Shown here: positions 16,989-25,094 of the stretch, in pieces
Position numbering within the stretch: position 1 is the stretch's first letter
How the letters are laid out: each line of letters starts with the position of its first letter
Source of the DNA: Candidatus Gastranaerophilales bacterium
Lineage (GTDB): Bacteria; Cyanobacteriota; Vampirovibrionia; Gastranaerophilales; Gastranaerophilaceae
Length of the DNA stretch: 53,178 nucleotides
Assembly (NCBI GenBank): GCA_944324825.1
Contig: CALUXU010000014.1
Span: 1 to 53,178 of the forward strand
Direction: 5' to 3'
Notes under the pieces: generated by a model
The model's input: only the letters and a program-made list of their open reading frames with translations
What the model was told of the DNA's origin: nothing
The model's database searches: none
Program-made: the position numbers and the translations under genes

Positions 16989-18047
16989 TTACTCTCTGAT
17001 TCTTCCTTTCGGGTCCAATATATCTCTTATTGTATCACCGATTAGATTAAATGCTAATACTGCAATAAAAATTAAAAATCCGGGCGTTAAGAGCCAAGGT
17101 CTATATAATATATTAATATATTCCTGCGCTTCTTTCAACATATTTCCCCAGCTTGCATCGGGCTGCTGGATACCTAGCCCTAAGAAGCTCAAACCTGATT
17201 CTGCCAGAATATACGAAGGGACTGATAGAGTCATTGCAATTATTACATAACTGGTTGTCTGAGGCAGAATATGTTTGAGTATTACTCTCAAATCAGATGC
17301 TCCTATTGTTTTGGCGGCAAGGACGAATTCTTCGTTTTTAATTGACAGCACCATTCCTCTTACAACTCTGGCAAACCCCGACCAGCCGATAAGAGCGAGG
17401 ATTACAACAATAAGAGTAAACCTTTGAGTACTTGTCATATTAGATGGAAGAATTGCGGCCAATATTATCAACAGATAAAAACTCGGGATAGCCATAACGG
17501 CTTCTGCGAACCTCATCATAATGTTATCAACCCAGCCGCCGAAATAACCTGATATTCCGCCGTATATAAGTCCTATCGGGAATAGTATAAATAGTGATAA
17601 GAACCCTATTGTTAGAGATATTCGCCCTCCGAATAACAATCTTGAAAACACGTCACGACCATTAATATCCGTTCCAAGAAGGTACAAACGTCCGCTTTTT
17701 TCGACTCCGAACAGGTGGATATTAGTTTTTACCAGGCCTAAGAATTTGTATTCTTCACCACGATTAAACAGGTTTATGTAATACTTATGCGACCTGTCAA
17801 GAGTGTATACAGCCTGATAGAGTTCCGGCATGTACTCTCGTTTGTAGTTATAGGTATAAGGTTTTGAAAATTTTCCGTTTTCATCTATAACAAAAATTTT
17901 TGACGGCGGAGCATAGGATTGGTTTCTGTCTGAAAAATCTTTTGAATACGGAGCAATAAAATCCGCGAACAAAATCATCAAGTACATAATTACCAGAATG
18001 ATTAAAGCAATACTTGCAAATTTGTCTTTCATTATTTCACGTATCAT
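16989..18047 (-). CDS. oppC: Oligopeptide/dipeptide ABC transporter permease, OppC/DppC type
   Basis: The N-terminal OppC domain (first helix ~13-32) is followed by a periplasmic insertion of ~95 residues, longer than in typical OppC, and then the BPD_transp_1 permease core with GLIYGGISGYFGGWVDNIMMR and the EAA loop around AAKTIGASDLRVILKHILPQ. It pairs with OppB in the membrane to import peptides. The ATG overlaps the oppB stop by 4 nt (ATGA), with a GGGGGG purine run upstream. No ATPase gene follows; mgtC does. Confidence 0.9.
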   Translation of the reverse strand: MIREIMKDKFASIALIILVIMYLMILFADFIAPYSKDFSDRNQSYAPPSKIFVIDENGKFSKPYTYNYKREYMPELYQAVYTLDRSHKYYINLFNRGEEYKFLGLVKTNIHLFGVEKSGRLYLLGTDINGRDVFSRLLFGGRISLTIGFLSLFILFPIGLIYGGISGYFGGWVDNIMMRFAEAVMAIPSFYLLIILAAILPSNMTSTQRFTLIVVILALIGWSGFARVVRGMVLSIKNEEFVLAAKTIGASDLRVILKHILPQTTSYVIIAMTLSVPSYILAESGLSFLGLGIQQPDASWGNMLKEAQEYINILYRPWLLTPGFLIFIAVLAFNLIGDTIRDILDPKGRIRE

Positions 18048-19015
18048 CTTGCCCCCCTTATTCTAGGGTCTGTTATTATTAATAAAATATCTGCAATCAG
18101 ATTCCCTAAGACAAGCATAATTGAACCCATCATCAACGATGCCATAACGAGGTTTATATCGGATTTCATAACCGCTTCAAGTATCAATCTGCCGAGTCCC
18201 GGATATTGAAATACGTATTCCGTAAGTGCAGCACCGCTTAATAATCCTGCAAATTCAAACCCCAAGAGAGTTATCATAGGATTAAGTGCATTTCTGAGTG
18301 CATGTTTGAATATAACTTTAAATTCGGATAACCCTTTGGCTCTTGCAAATTTAACATATTCAGAATCCATTACCTCAAGCATATTTGCCCGCATCTGCCG
18401 CTGCAAACTTGCAAGTGAAATTGTAAATAAAACAGTTACCGGGAGCACTAAGTGTCTTGCAAGGTCAAGAATTTTCCCGCCTAATGACATCTCATCAAAG
18501 TCAAAACTTGTTAATCCGCCAACTGGGAATATTGATGTCTTTACGGCAAAAATCAAAAGTAATATTGCAAAGAAGAATGACGGTATTGCCATACCGATAC
18601 TTGATAGGACTGTTAAAAGCCTGTCAAACTGACTCTTATGATAAATTGCTCCAAGAATTCCCAGTGGTACTCCGACAGCCCAGGTCATAAAGATTACGAT
18701 TGAGGTTAAAAGCAGAGTATTCGGGATTCTTTCTTTTAATTTATCCGAAACTCTCTCTCCTGATGAAGTTACACCTAAATCCCCACGGACAAAAGAAGAT
18801 GCCCATTTTACATATTGAACCGGTATCGGTTTATCCAAGCCAAGCCGTTGAGTTTCTTTCTGTAACGTTTCCTGTGAGATTGACGGGTTCAATCTCAGTT
18901 CTGCAAGAGGGTCTATCGGACTGAGTCTTATAATGAAAAAACTTATTATTGATACAATGAACAATAACGGAATTACCTGAATTATTCTTTTTAGTATATA
19001 TTTCAATATGTTCAT
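18044..19015 (-). CDS. oppB: Oligopeptide/dipeptide ABC transporter permease, OppB/DppB type
   Basis: A standard-length 323-residue OppB: N-terminal LKYILKRIIQVIPLLFIVSIISFFIIRLSPIDP, six hydrophobic segments, the EAA loop ARAKGLSEFKVIFKHALRNALNP, and the family ending LIADILLIITDPRIRGAR. It forms the translocation path with OppC. The start overlaps the oppA 3' end by 4 nt. Good match throughout, with no sign of decay. Confidence 0.92.
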   Translation of the reverse strand: MNILKYILKRIIQVIPLLFIVSIISFFIIRLSPIDPLAELRLNPSISQETLQKETQRLGLDKPIPVQYVKWASSFVRGDLGVTSSGERVSDKLKERIPNTLLLTSIVIFMTWAVGVPLGILGAIYHKSQFDRLLTVLSSIGMAIPSFFFAILLLIFAVKTSIFPVGGLTSFDFDEMSLGGKILDLARHLVLPVTVLFTISLASLQRQMRANMLEVMDSEYVKFARAKGLSEFKVIFKHALRNALNPMITLLGFEFAGLLSGAALTEYVFQYPGLGRLILEAVMKSDINLVMASLMMGSIMLVLGNLIADILLIITDPRIRGAR

Positions 19016-20862
19016 TTATCATTCCCTATATAAATTTCTTCGATATTATAAAGTATACCCGATAAAGTTGTAGGATATATATTTTTAAACTTTCTTCTGA
19101 TTGCAACAACTCTCGTTGGAGAATACAGATATATTATAGGACGTTCATCGTAAATAATCTGCTGGTATCTGTCGTAATATTTTTTTCTGTCATTAAAGTT
19201 CAGCTTAAGCGCCCCCTGTTCAAAAATTTCGTCGAGTTCTTTTTCCCAGGATAATCTGTCATCTTTATTATATTGAGGCGGTCTTTGGTTAAACAGATGC
19301 AAAGGTCCGTTTGAAGCCCATACGTTTTTACCGTTATGCGGCTCTAAAGGTGAACCCGTAAGCCCCATTATGCACATATCCCAGTCATAAGTATTTGTTA
19401 GTTTATTTACAAGCGTGTTAAATTCGACAGGTTTAAAATTAACGGTTATTCCCAAATCCGCTAAATCCTGTTTAATCATAACACCTATGGATTCTCTCTC
19501 CGTATTTCCGGCATTGGTGTATAAATCAAACTCTACTTTGTTTCCTGATTTATCATAAAGCAATCCGTTTTTCCCTTTGTGGAATCCGCTTTTTTCAAGG
19601 AGAGTTTCTGCATATTTTAAATCTCTTTTATGTCCTTTTATATTTTTGTTTAGATAGATTCCATTAAGACTTTCCGATGTAAACAGAGGTTCCGCAAGTC
19701 CCTGAGCAATATTTGTTACCATGCTTTCTCTGTCTACTGCATAATCTACTGCCGTTCTGAAATTTTTATCCGAAAACCATGTTTGTTTCAGATATTTGAC
19801 ATACGGTTTCCCTTTATCATTAACTCTATTATTTAGGTTTATTGCCAAAAACATAGTTCCCGTATCCGGTCCGAGATTGTATATTAAATAATCAGACTTA
19901 GCTTCCTTTGATTTGTATCTTGCAACGGTTGCACCCTGTAAGTTAATTGTGTCGATTTCTTTCCCTTCAAATTTAAGGATTTCGTTGTTTAAATCGCCTA
20001 CTATTAAATAAACTACCTGATTAAGATACGGGAGTTTTTGGTTTTTCAAATTGATTTCATAGTAGTTAGGGTTTTTGTCAAAAACAACTCTTTGTGCCGG
20101 AACATATTTTTTTAAATGGAACGCTCCGGAATACACGATTTCTTCAGGATTGATTGTCGTTGCAAGTATTCTGTCAAAAGATTTTTCCCAGTTAGGAATT
20201 GATGTAAAATAGTGTTTTGGCGCAATCGGATTTGCTAAAATTCTCAAGAACGGCGCAAAAGGTTTTGGCACCGTAAATACTACTGTGTAATCGTCTATTT
20301 TTTTTATTTCCGGCAGTTTTCCATCTATGATTATACTATCTCTGACAGATGTATTTCCGAGTCCTTTGAACACAATATCTTTCCAGGTAAACAATACATC
20401 ATCGGCTGTAATAAGTTTCCCGTCAGACCATTTTATTCCTCGACGCAGATGAATAATATAGTCGTTGCCTTTTATTTCAACTGACTTTGCCAATTTTGGT
20501 ATAACTTCTCCGGTTACCGGATTTGCTGATACAAGTCCGTCATACATCATACTTGCCATCTGAGAAGATGTTGCATCCTTAGCAGTAAACGGGTTAAACG
20601 TTTTAGGTCCTTCTCCGATTGTTGATGAAATAATTCTGCCTCCGAAATCCCCGACAGGAAGTTGTGATTGAAGATAATCAACACCTTTTATAGTGACGGT
20701 TTTAGGGTTCGGGAAAATTTGGTTGATAGAGCATTTATCAATGTTTGTATTTTGATTAACCGGTACTTCTGTTTTTACCTCTGGGATATCACGATGGATA
20801 CAAGCTTTTAAGCCCCCAATTATAATCCCGATTAAAATAATAAGATAAATCACTCTCTTCAT
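19012..20862 (-). CDS. oppA: Peptide-binding protein of the opp transporter (solute-binding family 5)
   Basis: A 616-residue extracellular solute-binding protein. The N-terminal hydrophobic helix ends in GGLKAC, a weak lipobox, so it may be a lipoprotein. The family core includes GEGPKTFNPFTAKDATSSQMASMMYDGL, WSDGKLITADDVLFTWKDI and FRTAVDYAVDRESMV. It captures peptides and delivers them to OppB-OppC. No Shine-Dalgarno is visible; a TATGAT box ends 11 nt upstream of the ATG, so the leader would be only a few nucleotides. First gene of the minus-strand operon oppA-oppB-oppC-mgtC-TPR. Confidence 0.88.
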   Translation of the reverse strand: MKRVIYLIILIGIIIGGLKACIHRDIPEVKTEVPVNQNTNIDKCSINQIFPNPKTVTIKGVDYLQSQLPVGDFGGRIISSTIGEGPKTFNPFTAKDATSSQMASMMYDGLVSANPVTGEVIPKLAKSVEIKGNDYIIHLRRGIKWSDGKLITADDVLFTWKDIVFKGLGNTSVRDSIIIDGKLPEIKKIDDYTVVFTVPKPFAPFLRILANPIAPKHYFTSIPNWEKSFDRILATTINPEEIVYSGAFHLKKYVPAQRVVFDKNPNYYEINLKNQKLPYLNQVVYLIVGDLNNEILKFEGKEIDTINLQGATVARYKSKEAKSDYLIYNLGPDTGTMFLAINLNNRVNDKGKPYVKYLKQTWFSDKNFRTAVDYAVDRESMVTNIAQGLAEPLFTSESLNGIYLNKNIKGHKRDLKYAETLLEKSGFHKGKNGLLYDKSGNKVEFDLYTNAGNTERESIGVMIKQDLADLGITVNFKPVEFNTLVNKLTNTYDWDMCIMGLTGSPLEPHNGKNVWASNGPLHLFNQRPPQYNKDDRLSWEKELDEIFEQGALKLNFNDRKKYYDRYQQIIYDERPIIYLYSPTRVVAIRRKFKNIYPTTLSGILYNIEEIYIGNDK

Positions 20863-20913
20863 ATTAAAAGGATATCATAATTTTAAAATTTTAACATAGT
20901 ACAACCAGTGGGG

Positions 20914-20975
20914 GTCGGGGGTAAATGCAGGGGGGTGTAAATGCAGGGGAGGTATTCCCTTCCCCTGCACCCCGT
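20914..20975. repeat. G-rich direct repeat and palindrome upstream of oppA
   Basis: TAAATGCAGGGG occurs twice in succession. The second copy forms TGCAGGGGA (20942-20950) paired with TCCCCTGCA (20961-20969), flanked by GGGGTG and CACCCC that can extend the stem. This is similar to the G-rich palindromes at 21006, 31642 and 52927. Confidence 0.6.
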
Positions 20976-21101
20976 AGTCACATTTTATGTATTAATAATT
21001 ATATCGGGGGCTATGCGCCCCCAAACCCTGCACTGATATTTAAATAAATATTTTTCTTATTGTCCTCCGGACAGGGTCTTCCAGACGGGGTCGCTGCTTG
21101 G

Positions 21102-21164
21102 TTGGCGGCGATAAACGGGTCTGCGGAATTGACCTACGTCAATCCCTTCGCCCTCTGCCGCCAA
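21102..21164 (+). repeat. 63-bp structured repeat, copy 1
   Basis: Starts TTGGCGGC and ends GCCGCCAA, an 8-bp closing stem. The interior ATTGAC-CTAC-GTCAAT can form a second hairpin. It is 63 nt long, the same as copy 2 at 21614-21676, with the central ~45 nt nearly identical. Confidence 0.75.
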
Positions 21165-21569
21165 TCCGCTTTGCCGTCAAAAGTTCCACAAAACCGGTAC
21201 TCTGCACTTCGTTCGCACATCAAAAGTAAAGCTCAACCCAAGCGGGTAAACTCGGTTCTTCGAACCTCAAACAATACCCGCCTTGTCACTGTTTCGCTAA
21301 CATTGATGGCTCACTACGTGGAGAGTACAAAGATAAAATCTTTTGATGTTACAACCTTTACGAAATTTGCAGGGGTAAATAATAGATTAGTGTCAGTTAA
21401 CGAAACAACGGTGAGCGGATTTTGGCAAGAGTGAGCGTAGCGAAACTCGTCCAGGCGAGAGCTGCGTTGAGCCGGTCGAGCCGCCAATAATCCAAGACAG
21501 CCGGTGCTGTCTGAGCGAAGCGAGTTCACCGGCTTGATGTTGAGTTCTACTGACACTATTTAGTCGGCG

Positions 21570-21593
21570 TTTTTTTCTTTCTTTCTTTCTTTC
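21570..21593 (+). repeat. T7 and TTTC tetranucleotide run
   Basis: Seven T residues are followed by repeated CTTT units up to TTCC. A simple-sequence tract of this kind can slip in replication, but no reading frame or promoter spacing obviously depends on it. Confidence 0.7.
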
Positions 21594-21613
21594 CATTGTT
21601 TCTTTCTGCTTGT

Positions 21614-21676
21614 TTGCCGGCATTAAACGGGTCTACGGAATTGACCTACGTCAATCCCTTCGCCCTCTGCCGGCAA
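21614..21676 (+). repeat. 63-bp structured repeat, copy 2 with compensatory stem change
   Basis: Starts TTGCCGGC and ends GCCGGCAA. Relative to copy 1, the fourth base of the left arm (G to C) and its partner in the right arm (C to G) have both changed, keeping the 8-bp stem intact. Confidence 0.75.
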
Positions 21677-21852
21677 GCCGCTTTTTGCATCGCAATAAAA
21701 GCGAATTGCGAACAGAGGCTGAAGTGACGGAAACGGTAAGTTTTCGGCACGTAACGCCGTTTAACGTGAGCAATTCAAGACAAGAAAGAAACAATGTGCG
21801 GGGTTTGGGGGCGCATAGCCCCCAATACAAATGATTAATTATTTACCCCTTA

Positions 21853-21881
21853 TTTACCCCCGTTTCTTTATATGTTATAAT
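21853..21881 (+). promoter_or_regulatory. purD promoter, predicted leaderless
   Basis: TTTACC at 21853-21858, 17-nt spacer, TGT then TATAAT at 21876-21881 (extended -10). Only six bases separate the -10 box from the ATG at 21888, placing the predicted +1 on the start codon. Confidence 0.7.
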
Positions 21882-21887
21882 TCACTT

Positions 21888-23129
21888 ATGAAAAATTTAT
21901 TGATTATCGGACATTCGGCAAAAGAGTATGCACTGGCGAAAATTCTATCAGAGAATTTTAATATTTTTGTTGCGCCGGGAAACGATGCAATATCTGAGTT
22001 TGCAACGGTTGTAGATATAAGAGAATCTAATCCGGCAGAACTTGTTGAGTTTGCACTGGAAAATGATATTGCATTTACGGTATGCTGCTCAGAAACAGCT
22101 ATTGAGGCTGATATTGCAAAATTATTTGAGATTAATAACTTACGCATATTTGCTCCGACAGCATCTGCTGCAAGTTTTGCAATAAATAAATCTGTCGGGA
22201 AAAAATTGATGTATAAGTTAAAAATTCCGACTCCGAGATTTGGAATTTTTGAGAAAAAACAGCTTGCCATTGATTATCTAAAGAATGTACAAATGCCGGT
22301 TGTCATAAAAACCGATAAGCATAAGCCTTCTAATTCCGTAATGGTTTGTCCGTCTGAAACAATTGCGAAATCGTTTATTGAGGACTGTTTTTTCGCAAAC
22401 GAAGAAAAAGTTATAATCGAAGAATACGTTCATGGTACAAGTTTTTCTTTGTATGTTATGACTGACGGGTACAAAGTTCTTCCGATAGGTTCTGTTACTG
22501 ATTATAAATTTTCATTGGAAGGCAACGGCGGTGTTATGACTTCAGGTATGGGAGCGTATTCTCCTTGTATGACGCTGACAGACGATCATATTGCCTATAT
22601 AATATCAGAAATTGCATACCCGTTGATTGATTCGCTTGAGGCTCAGGGCAATCCTTATTTAGGCATAATCGGATTTGACGGAATACTTACTCCTGATGGT
22701 AAAATTTCGATTATTGAGTGCAATACATTTTTAAGAGATCATGATGCACAGTGTATTCTTTCTTTGATTAATCATGATATTTACAAACTGATGGAGGCCT
22801 GCGTAATAGGTTCATTCTCGGATGATTACGATTATATAGATATAAAAGATGAGTTTGCGGTATCAGGTGTCCTCTCTTCCGGAAGATACAAAAATTCTGT
22901 TATTGAAGGTTTGGATGAGCTTCAGGACGATACGTTGGTTGCGCATTTGAATACTAAACGCAACGAATATCTGGAATATGAAACTCAAGGAGACAATGCT
23001 CTTGTTGTAACAAGAATTGCAAAGACCCTTTCAAGGGCAAAACAAGGTTTATATGAAGAACTTGAGTTCATCAATTTTGAAGGTAAACGTTATAGAAAAG
23101 ATATCTGCGCAATTACTGAGGTTCACTAA
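21888..23129 (+). CDS. purD: Phosphoribosylamine-glycine ligase (GAR synthetase), divergent
   Basis: A 413-residue ATP-grasp enzyme that joins glycine to phosphoribosylamine in purine synthesis. The N-terminal Rossmann piece reads MKNLLIIGHSAKEYALAKIL, a divergent form of the usual GSGGREHALAW. IKTDKHKPSNSVMVC, VIIEEYVHGTSFSLYVMTDG and GFDGILTPDGKISIIECNTFLRD follow the PurD order, including GGVMTSGMGAYSP. An upstream in-frame ATG exists at 21831, but the promoter lies after it, so I place the start at 21888. There is no Shine-Dalgarno. The 3' end overlaps the convergent histidine kinase gene by 17 nt. Confidence 0.82.
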   Translation: MKNLLIIGHSAKEYALAKILSENFNIFVAPGNDAISEFATVVDIRESNPAELVEFALENDIAFTVCCSETAIEADIAKLFEINNLRIFAPTASAASFAINKSVGKKLMYKLKIPTPRFGIFEKKQLAIDYLKNVQMPVVIKTDKHKPSNSVMVCPSETIAKSFIEDCFFANEEKVIIEEYVHGTSFSLYVMTDGYKVLPIGSVTDYKFSLEGNGGVMTSGMGAYSPCMTLTDDHIAYIISEIAYPLIDSLEAQGNPYLGIIGFDGILTPDGKISIIECNTFLRDHDAQCILSLINHDIYKLMEACVIGSFSDDYDYIDIKDEFAVSGVLSSGRYKNSVIEGLDELQDDTLVAHLNTKRNEYLEYETQGDNALVVTRIAKTLSRAKQGLYEELEFINFEGKRYRKDICAITEVH

Positions 23130-24381
23130 TCAAAGGAATTGAAACGATAAACGTAGAGCCGTTATTGATTTCACTCATCAATGAAATCTTACCCCCGTGA
23201 AGCTCGACCAGTTCTTTTGTTATGGTTAAACCTAAGCCTGTTGAACTTTCTTTTTTAGTATAAGCGCTGTCTAATTGTACAAACTTTGCGAAGATTTTTC
23301 CGTGGTATTTTTTATCAATTCCGATACCGTTATCGTGAACTTTTATCTCAAAAGTTTTACCTTTTTTAATCCCTTCAATATCAACTTGTCCGTTTTCAGG
23401 GCTGAATTTTATGGCATTGTTTACAAGGTTATAAAGAATCTGCTGGATTTTTTGATAATCCGCGTATACTTCAAAATCTTTGTCCAGAATTTTGTTAAGA
23501 GTAATAGATTTTTTAATCGCCAGAGGCTCCAGTATATTGACAACTTCATCAAGAGCCCTTGAGATATAGAATGTTGAACGCACAAGTTTAACGGCTTTTG
23601 CTTCAATCTTTGAGATATCAAGAATTTCATTTATCATACTCAAAAGATGAATCCCCGATACCCTGATATCTGAAATATACTCTGCCTGTTTAGGGTTTAA
23701 TACTCCGTATAGATTTGTTGCGAGTATTTCCGAAAAGCCTAAAATAGCGTTCAAAGGTGTTCTCAATTCGTGCGATACGTTTGCCAGAAATTCATTTTTT
23801 GCCTTGTCTGCTTCAAGTATTTTTTCATTCTGTTCTTTGATAACCTTTAATGCTTCATTTTTTTCTACAATACCGTCTTTTAATGCTTTTAATTGTATTT
23901 TAAAAACGTTTGACAACTCTAAATCCTTAATCAAATAAGACAGTATTGCAGTGCAGGATTTGAGTACGTTTAAATCAATTTCATTGTAGAATTTTGATTG
24001 TTTTTTTGCCAGTATTAAGAATCCGAAAACAGTTGAACCGATACCTAGTTTTTGGAGCATAAAAGATTTGCATCCGAGGATTTTTAAGGCTTTAATAACA
24101 TCGGAATTTTCATCCAAAAGATATCCGCCGTCGTGGTACATTTTTTCCATAATTCTTGGCGGAAGTTCAAAAATTGCATCAAGAATATAGTCGTTGTCAT
24201 TATTTGCGGAGAATTTTAATTGTGCACCTGACGGGTTCAGGTAATAAACATACGCCTGCTCATAATCAAATATCTGCCCGAGCTTTTTAAATATCCCCTC
24301 GGCAGTGGTATCCGCATTTAAATTAGTTTCAAAAAACGACGGAATAACTCTCAATACTTCTTCGCTGGAAAGTTTCATCAT
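23113..24381 (-). CDS. Cytoplasmic GAF-domain sensor histidine kinase
   Basis: An N-terminal GAF-like sensor (~1-150) is followed by a short coiled coil and a complete kinase core: HisKA with HELRTPLNAILGFSEIL, N-box NLVNNAIKFSP, G1 DNGIGID, F-box region and G2 GLGLTI. There are no transmembrane helices, so it senses an internal signal. No response regulator is adjacent; the orphan NarL-type regulator at 31945 is a possible but unproven partner. The start is ATG-ATG at 24381. A TTGAAA-17-TACAAT promoter ends 9 nt upstream with no Shine-Dalgarno. It overlaps the 3' end of purD. Confidence 0.9.
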   Translation of the reverse strand: MMKLSSEEVLRVIPSFFETNLNADTTAEGIFKKLGQIFDYEQAYVYYLNPSGAQLKFSANNDNDYILDAIFELPPRIMEKMYHDGGYLLDENSDVIKALKILGCKSFMLQKLGIGSTVFGFLILAKKQSKFYNEIDLNVLKSCTAILSYLIKDLELSNVFKIQLKALKDGIVEKNEALKVIKEQNEKILEADKAKNEFLANVSHELRTPLNAILGFSEILATNLYGVLNPKQAEYISDIRVSGIHLLSMINEILDISKIEAKAVKLVRSTFYISRALDEVVNILEPLAIKKSITLNKILDKDFEVYADYQKIQQILYNLVNNAIKFSPENGQVDIEGIKKGKTFEIKVHDNGIGIDKKYHGKIFAKFVQLDSAYTKKESSTGLGLTITKELVELHGGKISLMSEINNGSTFIVSIPLISEPQ

Positions 24382-24390
24382 GATAAATTC

Positions 24391-24419
24391 ATTGTATCAA
24401 AGCCATACTTTGATTTCAA
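24391..24419 (-). promoter_or_regulatory. Promoter of the histidine kinase gene, near-leaderless
   Basis: On the minus strand: TTGAAA (24414-24419), 17-nt spacer, TACAAT (24391-24396). Nine bases separate the -10 from the first ATG. Confidence 0.6.
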
Positions 24420-24438
24420 ATTGTTAACAAAGATTAAA

Positions 24439-24993
24439 TTAAGCCATAGGGTGCTTAATTTTTTTCTTGAACGCAAAGTATTTGAATAATACATAAGTCG
24501 CAACCGCAGAGAAGGTTAAAGCGAATGCTTGGGATATATCTGTTTCAATAACAGGTGAGAATAAATCTGTTTTACGGAATATTGCAGCAAAAATTTCCAG
24601 TGTAACAGCATTCACGAAATATCCGACAAGCCAGGTTGATAAACATTTGCAGTATTGTTTAACTATATGCGAATGTCCTCTTGCACGGAATACCAGAAGT
24701 CTTTGGGTTGTAAAAGATACGAAAGATGATGAAAACCACGCAAGAGCAAGTGAGAACTGACGTATAAATTGTAAAAAAGTAATATACTTTAAAAATCCGA
24801 TATGAGTTTTCATATATTCATATAATCTGGTTGTATCATCTACAAAAAACTGTGCAAAAAAGTGTATTAAAAATACAAATATTAAAAATGACACAAGCGA
24901 ATTAAACCCGCCTATAATAATAAAGCGAAGTTTTTCAGGAACATGAAACCAAACATCGTGTATCTTTTCTAAAAATACCTTAAATCTTTTCAT
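24439..24993 (-). CDS. GtrA family membrane protein
   Basis: A 184-residue protein with four hydrophobic segments and the GtrA pattern: LRFIIIGGFNSLVSFLIFVFL early, SFVSFTTQRLLVFR in the middle, VGYFVNAVTLEIFA, and a C-terminal YVLFKYFAFKKK. GtrA proteins are thought to flip lipid-linked sugars for glycan modification. A longer TTG start at 25023 is possible, but a TATAAT box lies between it and the ATG at 24993, so I choose the ATG. There is no Shine-Dalgarno. The gene is divergent from rmlA, and both serve envelope glycans. Confidence 0.8.
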   Translation of the reverse strand: MKRFKVFLEKIHDVWFHVPEKLRFIIIGGFNSLVSFLIFVFLIHFFAQFFVDDTTRLYEYMKTHIGFLKYITFLQFIRQFSLALAWFSSSFVSFTTQRLLVFRARGHSHIVKQYCKCLSTWLVGYFVNAVTLEIFAAIFRKTDLFSPVIETDISQAFALTFSAVATYVLFKYFAFKKKIKHPMA

Positions 24994-25002
24994 TATTTTA
25001 AA

Positions 25003-25031
25003 ATTATACAATAAATATTTCAAAGAAACAA
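25003..25031 (-). promoter_or_regulatory. gtrA promoter, near-leaderless
   Basis: On the minus strand: TTGTTT (25026-25031), 17-nt spacer, TATAAT (25003-25008), then 9 nt to the ATG. Confidence 0.65.
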
Positions 25032-25061
25032 TTTACAACAATAGTAAAATAGTGTTATAAT
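25032..25061 (+). promoter_or_regulatory. rmlA promoter (extended -10)
   Basis: TTTACA at 25032-25037, 18-nt spacer, TGT-TATAAT at 25053-25061. The leader is about 27 nt with AAGGAG before the ATG at 25095. The promoter region overlaps that of gtrA on the other strand. Confidence 0.7.
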
Positions 25062-25094
25062 ACATTCTATCAATTTATAGTAAGGAGTTATTGA

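Larger units (their letters stand above)
21006..21823. mobile_element. 818-bp gene-free structured unit bounded by inverted repeats
   Basis: GGGGGCTATGCGCCCCC plus AAACCCTGCAC at 21006-21033 recurs inverted at 21796-21823 with 27 of 28 bases matching. The interior is more GC-rich than the genome, has no convincing gene, and contains many hairpins: GCGGGTA/TACCCGC (21242-21281) around GGTTC/GAACC; AGACAGC/GCTGTCT (21495-21512); and two copies of a 63-bp repeat. A second, truncated member starts at 52927 with 42 nt aligned at the left end. It behaves like a dispersed repeat or non-autonomous element; the mechanism is unknown and no target-site duplication was established. Confidence 0.5.

Noticed and set aside
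21242-21281. tRNA-like T-arm (GGTTC/GAACC) in the 21-kb region
   Set aside because: No acceptor stem, anticodon arm or CCA in the right places; only isolated hairpins.
21060-21434. A 124-codon frame in the 21-kb structured region, and other frames there on both strands
   Set aside because: No ribosome binding site, frame not shared between the two repeat copies, many hairpins and odd composition; more likely structured non-coding DNA.
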